Notes under the pieces: generated by a model
What the model saw: the letters and a program-made list of their open reading frames with translations, nothing else
Told to the model about the DNA's origin: nothing
Databases searched by the model: none
From: a bacterium
GTDB taxonomy: Bacteria > RBG-13-66-14
Length of the DNA stretch: 44,113 bases
Direction of reading: 5' to 3'
Assembly (NCBI GenBank): GCA_035528375.1
Contig: DATKYS010000033.1
Location: 1-44,113, forward strand
Made by a program: the position numbers and the translations under genes
Shown here: in pieces, positions 40,789 to 44,113 of the stretch
How the letters are laid out: every line of letters begins with the position of its first letter
How positions within the stretch are numbered: position 1 is the stretch's first letter

Positions 40789-41544
40789 TCAATCGGCGGT
40801 CCGCGCGGGGGGGCGCGACCCCAGGGTCAGCTCGGCGATGGCGCCGCCCCCGGGGCCTGCCTCCAGCGTCACGTCCCCCCCGTGGAGCCGGGCCACCTTG
40901 CGTGCCAGCGGCAGCCCGACCCCCGTCCCGTCGGGCCGGGTCGAGCTGAAGAGCTTGAAATGCGCCTCGGGGTCCGGACCGGGACCGGGGCCGTCGTCGG
41001 AGATGGTCACCCGGGCTCCACCCTCGGGCCGGCAGCGGCAGCGGATGAGCCCGCCTTTACCGCAGGCCGCCAGGGCGTTCAAGAGGAGGTTGAGCACGGC
41101 CTGGCGCAGAAGCGTCCGGTCGCCCTCCACCGGCGAGGGCCGGCAGTCGCATTCCAGCCGCACGCCGGACTCGCGGAGCTGCGGCTTCAGGAAGGCGGCC
41201 AGGTCCAGGCACAGCTCGGCCAGCTCCACCTCCTCCACCCGGAGCGCCGGGGAGCTGGCGAAGTCGCGGAAGGCGGTGGCGATGGCGGCGAGTTGGTCAA
41301 TCTCCCGCCCGATGGCGTCGGCTATCTCCAGGGTCTCGGCGTCGGCGCCCAGCGCGCGCAGGTCCTCGCGCAGCATCTCCAGGTTGAGACGCATGGCGTT
41401 CAGGGGGTTGCGCAGCTCGTGGGCCAGCGCCCGGGCCTGGGTCTCGAAATCCTCCGCCTTCACGACGCTCCCCTTGCCGTGGCCGGGACCCGCGGCGCCA
41501 CCACCGTAAAAAATTCGTAATTCTCCGCCTTCACGTTGCTCCAT
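40789..41544 (-). CDS. Soluble histidine kinase, likely partner of the NtrC-type regulator
   Basis: The ~225-251-aa kinase has only HisKA and HATPase domains. The phospho-acceptor is H42 in LAHELRNPL (numbered from 41544), the N box is NLLLNALAACG, and the G boxes are DDGPGPG and GTGVGLPLA. It has no sensor, PAS or membrane segment, so the signal must come from a partner protein. The start is uncertain: the ATG at 41544 has no ribosome site, while the in-frame GTG at 41463 has AAGGGGAG at good spacing and still keeps the H-box. The stretch CGTGAAGGCGGAG occurs near both starts, a short duplication. Confidence 0.82.
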   Translation of the reverse strand: MEQREGGELRIFYGGGAAGPGHGKGSVVKAEDFETQARALAHELRNPLNAMRLNLEMLREDLRALGADAETLEIADAIGREIDQLAAIATAFRDFASSPALRVEEVELAELCLDLAAFLKPQLRESGVRLECDCRPSPVEGDRTLLRQAVLNLLLNALAACGKGGLIRCRCRPEGGARVTISDDGPGPGPDPEAHFKLFSSTRPDGTGVGLPLARKVARLHGGDVTLEAGPGGGAIAELTLGSRPPARTAD

Positions 41545-41682
41545 CTACCGGTACGTTACACCGCCGCGGTCAAGTCGAGGGGCTCAAAACCCCTTGGCGG
41601 GGGTGACCAAGCACTTGACCATCGCTCCGGCGGCAAAAGGTAGACCACCTCACTCGGAACCTCTCGGATGGAGCGGTCCCGT

Positions 41683-42024
41683 TTAACCGAGCCCCAGCTC
41701 CCGGAGCTCCACGCCGTGGTGCTCCCGGGCGTAGCTCTCCAGGTCGCCGAGGAGCTCCCAGAAGAGCTCCGGGTCGTCCTGGGCGATGTTGTCCATGGTC
41801 GCCTCCAGGCGCTCGGAGGTCCAGCCCACGGTCTCGAGGTACTCCTCTATCTGGTCCTCGTCCAGGAAGCCCCGCTCGGCGGCGAGGTCCACCATGCCGT
41901 AGAGGGTGTCCTTGAGCGGGAGCGGCCCGCCCTCGCGGGTACCGTAGAAGAGCGCGAGGGAGAGGACTATCACCCCGACGGCGATCACGCTCAGGATGAG
42001 TAACAGGCGCTTCGTAGGCGACAC
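41683..42024 (-). CDS. Small membrane-anchored protein (paralogue of two lipoproteins upstream)
   Basis: The 113-aa protein has one N-terminal helix (LLLILSVIAVGVIVLSLALF) and a helical C-terminal domain with GWTSERLEATMDNIAQDDPE. This segment resembles the two lipoproteins encoded just upstream. The start is GTG with AAGGGGG nearby. I recognise no family. It is last in the signal-peptidase operon. Confidence 0.7.
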   Translation of the reverse strand: MSPTKRLLLILSVIAVGVIVLSLALFYGTREGGPLPLKDTLYGMVDLAAERGFLDEDQIEEYLETVGWTSERLEATMDNIAQDDPELFWELLGDLESYAREHHGVELRELGLG

Positions 42025-42180
42025 GGCACCCCCTTGACCGACACGGGATCGGAACTCGGGCGGGGCTCGGTCTCGGGCGTGGTCGGCACCCCCACGACCG
42101 GGGTGGCGACGACGGCCGGGATGATCCCCCCCGTGACTGTGAAAACGACCGGTCGCTCCCGGCGGCGCGCCGGGGAAGGC

Positions 42181-42450
42181 TCAATCATCCTTCGGCAGCC
42201 CCCGCGATGCCCGGTAGGCGTCAATGAGCGCCCGGAAACCCTCGGGGTCCTCGGAACGAAGGTGCTCCACGGCCGACTCCAGCTCTCCGATGGTCCAGCC
42301 CAGCCCCTCTAGCGCCGGTTCCGTGTCCCTCCCGGCCGACCGGGCGTCCAGGTAGGCGAAGTACGCCTCCCGGAGGCTCGCCGGGTGGTCGGAGTCGCAG
42401 GCGGCGAAGAGGAGCGTCAGCAGGACGAGTACGAGGGAAACGCGGGGCAT
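42181..42450 (-). CDS. Small lipoprotein
   Basis: The 89-aa protein has a signal peptide ending in the lipobox LFAAC, then a short helical domain with GLGWTIGELESAVEHLRSED. The same motif occurs in its neighbours at 41683 and 42451. Its ATG directly follows the TAG of the upstream lipoprotein, with GGGAGG 8 nt upstream, so translation is coupled. The function is unknown. Confidence 0.75.
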   Translation of the reverse strand: MPRVSLVLVLLTLLFAACDSDHPASLREAYFAYLDARSAGRDTEPALEGLGWTIGELESAVEHLRSEDPEGFRALIDAYRASRGLPKDD

Positions 42451-42687
42451 CTACTCCGCCTCCCGGCGAAGAACATCCAAAAAACGACGCAGGCGGGCGG
42501 GGTCTTCCAGAATCCGCCGGGTGGCGCGGACCAGGGCGGCGGTGTCCAGGCCGGCCTCGAAGACGGCTTTCTCCGGCGGGGTCCCCGCGTAGATGCGGGC
42601 CGCGACGGAGGCCACCTCCGCGTCGCCGGGCTCGGCGCACCCCCCGAGGAGGGCGGCCAGCCCCAGCGCCAGAAAAAATGCGCGCAC
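42451..42687 (-). CDS. Very small lipoprotein
   Basis: The 78-aa protein starts at GTG 42687 (GGTGGAG 5 nt upstream), 2 bases after the signal peptidase stop. The lipobox is LLGGC, and the helical domain FEAGLDTAALVRATRRILED aligns loosely with the GWT motif of the two following genes. It is the most divergent of the three. Confidence 0.75.
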   Translation of the reverse strand: MRAFFLALGLAALLGGCAEPGDAEVASVAARIYAGTPPEKAVFEAGLDTAALVRATRRILEDPARLRRFLDVLRREAE

Positions 42688-42689
42688 GG

Positions 42690-43277
42690 TTACTCCACCG
42701 CCCGGCAGGTCCGCTCCCAGCGCACCGTCCCCGACAGGCCCAGGTCCTTGTCCACGGCGTAGGGGTCGTCGGAGAAGAGGACCCCCACGACCCTGCCCAG
42801 CACGAGCTCGGAGTCGAGGGGCCCCCAGATGCGGCTGTCGCGCGCGTCGGGGCGGTTGTCCCCCATCACGAAGAGGTACCCCTCGGGGACGGTGACCGGC
42901 CCGAAGTCCTCGCGGTGGGTCCGGCCGAGGTAGGGCTCGTGGAGCGGCCTCCGGGCGCCGTTGACGAAAACCAGCCCCTCCCGTATCTCCAGCGTCTCCC
43001 CGCCCAGGGCGATGACGCGGCCGAAGAAGTCCCGCCCCCCGCCCGTGGGGGAGGCAAAGCAGATGACGTCGCCCCGGGACGGCTCGGCGCGGGCGTAAAC
43101 CAACTTGTCCACCAGCACCAGGTCCCCCGGTAGAAGGGTGTCGGTCATCGAGTGGGAGGAGACCTCGTAGGGGCAGAAGAGGAAGAGCCTGACGCCGACG
43201 ACGAGCACCAGGGCGACGAGGACCGCCTGTCCCAGGCGGCGGGCGGTGCACAGCGGTGTTTTATCCTCCGTCGCCAT
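42690..43277 (-). CDS. Signal peptidase I-like protein lacking the catalytic lysine
   Basis: The 195-aa SPase I homologue has one N-terminal helix and the nucleophile region SSHSM (S43). The normal 'Y.K.R..ALPGD' box reads FFGRVIALGGE, so the general-base Lys is replaced by Gly86, and PGD by GGE. The substrate-binding/structural box GDNRPDARDSRIWG is intact. Either it is inactive or it uses another base. It lies between a seemingly active SPase I gene and three small lipoproteins, in an operon with 2-9 bp gaps. Confidence 0.85.
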   Translation of the reverse strand: MATEDKTPLCTARRLGQAVLVALVLVVGVRLFLFCPYEVSSHSMTDTLLPGDLVLVDKLVYARAEPSRGDVICFASPTGGGRDFFGRVIALGGETLEIREGLVFVNGARRPLHEPYLGRTHREDFGPVTVPEGYLFVMGDNRPDARDSRIWGPLDSELVLGRVVGVLFSDDPYAVDKDLGLSGTVRWERTCRAVE

Positions 43278-43285
43278 CCGCCCCC

Positions 43286-43951
43286 CTAGCGCACCACGTC
43301 CAGCATCCGGTCCCAGCGGACGTAGCCCAGCACGGCCAGCCCCGATTCCCCGTCGTCCCGCATCTGGGGCAGGTTCACCGAGAGGTACACCATAAAGGCC
43401 TTGCCGATTATCTCGTCCCGGTGGACGTAGCCCAGGCTCCCCCGGCCGTCGTCGGAGGAGTTGCGGTTGTCGCCCAGGACGAGGTAGCTCCCCGGCGGCA
43501 GGACGTGCTCCTCCTCGCCGAAGCGCTCCCCGCCCCGTGTCCGGCCCCAGGCGCCCTTCGCCAGGTACGCCCGCTCATCCAACCGCTCCCCGTTCACGGC
43601 GAGGTAGTCGCCCGCGAAGCTGAAGCGGTCCCCGGGCAGGGCCAGCAGCCGCTTGACGTAGTCCTCCTCGCCGCGCCGGAAGACGACGACCTCGCCCCGT
43701 CGGGGCTCCCGCACCAGGTAGGCCAGCCGGTTGACGAGGATGAAGTCCCCCTCGACCAGCGTGGGCCGCATGGAGCCCGAGGGGATCCAGCTCGCCTGAA
43801 AAACGAACAGACGCAGCAGGACGGCGATGACGAGCGCCGCGCCGAAGGCCGCCAAGAGCCCCAGGAATCTGCGGCGCCGGTCGGAGGTCGGCCCGCCGCC
43901 CTTCACCGCGCTTTCAGCGGTCTCCGGCGCACTCGGCAAAAATTCTTCCAC
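43286..43951 (-). CDS. lepB: Signal peptidase I
   Basis: The 221-aa membrane protease removes Sec signal peptides. One helix (~32-50) is followed by the nucleophile S60 in PSGSMRPTL, the general base K100 in DYVKRLLALPGD, and GDNRNSSDDGR. All catalytic residues are present. The start is GTG. Its C-terminal region (IIGKAFMVYL, WDRMLDVV) matches the partial gene upstream, so these are recent tandem paralogues. Confidence 0.92.
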   Translation of the reverse strand: MEEFLPSAPETAESAVKGGGPTSDRRRRFLGLLAAFGAALVIAVLLRLFVFQASWIPSGSMRPTLVEGDFILVNRLAYLVREPRRGEVVVFRRGEEDYVKRLLALPGDRFSFAGDYLAVNGERLDERAYLAKGAWGRTRGGERFGEEEHVLPPGSYLVLGDNRNSSDDGRGSLGYVHRDEIIGKAFMVYLSVNLPQMRDDGESGLAVLGYVRWDRMLDVVR

Positions 43952-43957
43952 GACCGA

Positions 43958-44113
43958 TCACTTCACCGTGTCCATCATCCGGTCCAGGCGCAGGTGTGTG
44001 ACGTAGAACGGGATGTCCAGCAGTTCGAGGTTCATCTGTTCGTTCTCGCCCTCGGGACCGGCGAAGCTCATGTAGATGACGAAGGCCTTGCCCTTGATGT
44101 CGTCCCCCTCCAG
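43958..44113 (-). CDS. Signal peptidase I, C-terminal part, cut by window edge
   Basis: Only the last 51 codons are in the window, in frame with the window end. The segment DIKGKAFVIYMSF and the ending LRLDRMMDTVK match the C-terminus of the next gene (EIIGKAFMVYLSV, WDRMLDVVR). It is therefore a third tandem SPase I, separated by 6 bp. Confidence 0.8.
   Translation of the reverse strand: MEGDDIKGKAFVIYMSFAGPEGENEQMNLELLDIPFYVTHLRLDRMMDTVK

Noticed and set aside
39401-40789. sigma54 -24/-12 promoter near the NtrC-type gene
   Set aside because: I found no GG-N10-GC pair with a convincing surrounding match in the flanking gaps.
42025-42180. Small gene in the gap between the two small anchored paralogues
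   Set aside because: Open frames exist on both strands, but none has a ribosome site, signal peptide or likeness to its neighbours.
42690-43277. Frameshift or assembly error explaining the missing lysine in the SPase I copy
   Set aside because: The reading frame is uninterrupted and motifs on both sides of the changed box are intact, so a substitution is the simpler explanation.

Overview
The window looks like chromosomal DNA of a high-GC (about two-thirds GC by eye), diderm, uncultured-type bacterium. Evidence for a diderm: lipobox signal peptides, a type A type IX secretion (T9SS) C-terminal domain, a porin-like barrel domain fused to a protease, and a periplasmic-type alpha-2-macroglobulin. 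The mix of T9SS tags, giant PAS/GAF kinases and many intergenic palindromes suggests the FCB group or a neighbouring candidate phylum (Coatesbacteria-like lineages come to mind). There is no rRNA or marker gene here to prove this. No tRNA, rRNA, CRISPR array, phage or IS element was found.

Layout. 1-279: palindromic repeats. 280-2287 (-): a membrane protein and a lipoprotein with a propeller-like domain. 2343-14224 (-): a three-gene unit made of a 3241-aa soluble PAS/GAF histidine kinase, a receiver-kinase hybrid and a FemAB-type aminoacyltransferase, driven from a promoter whose -10 sits inside a perfect palindrome. 14617-20274 (-): an 1885-aa alpha-2-macroglobulin-like protein with an intact thioester motif. 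20430-21518 (+): mnmA. 21568-25145: two convergent trios of small secreted proteins (three +, three -), all six ending in the same short tag, W-G-x-[VIL]-K. 25332-26726 (-): lpdA-type dihydrolipoamide dehydrogenase. 26921-33533 (+): SppA fused to a barrel-like domain, then PBP2-RodA-ThiD. 33625-34441 (+): an AhpD-like protein, thioredoxin, and a 29-codon membrane peptide whose UGA stop may be recoded. 35026-37371 (+): alpha/beta hydrolase and a GH3-family enzyme. 37505-39145 (-): an AT-rich T9SS cargo behind a 19-bp C tract that separates its -35 and -10 boxes. 39401-41544 (-): a soluble histidine kinase and an NtrC-type regulator. 41683-44113 (-): three signal peptidase I genes in tandem (the most upstream cut by the window edge), then three tiny anchored paralogues.

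How it fits together. Much of the window concerns the cell envelope: wall elongation (PBP2/RodA), aminoacyl transfer (FemAB), leader-peptide processing (three SPase I, SppA), periplasmic trapping (A2M), and secreted or surface proteins with two kinds of C-terminal tag. Core promoters readable by eye use sigma70-like boxes with a 17-nt spacer. Against that rule, the 21-nt spacer of the C-tract promoter looks like a phase-variable switch.

The strongest candidates for undescribed biology are the W-G-x-[VIL]-K tag family, the C-tract promoter on a compositionally mosaic T9SS gene, the possible selenocysteine UGA beside thioredoxin, a signal peptidase lacking its catalytic lysine, and the palindromes that keep a constant flank while swapping both stem arms together.
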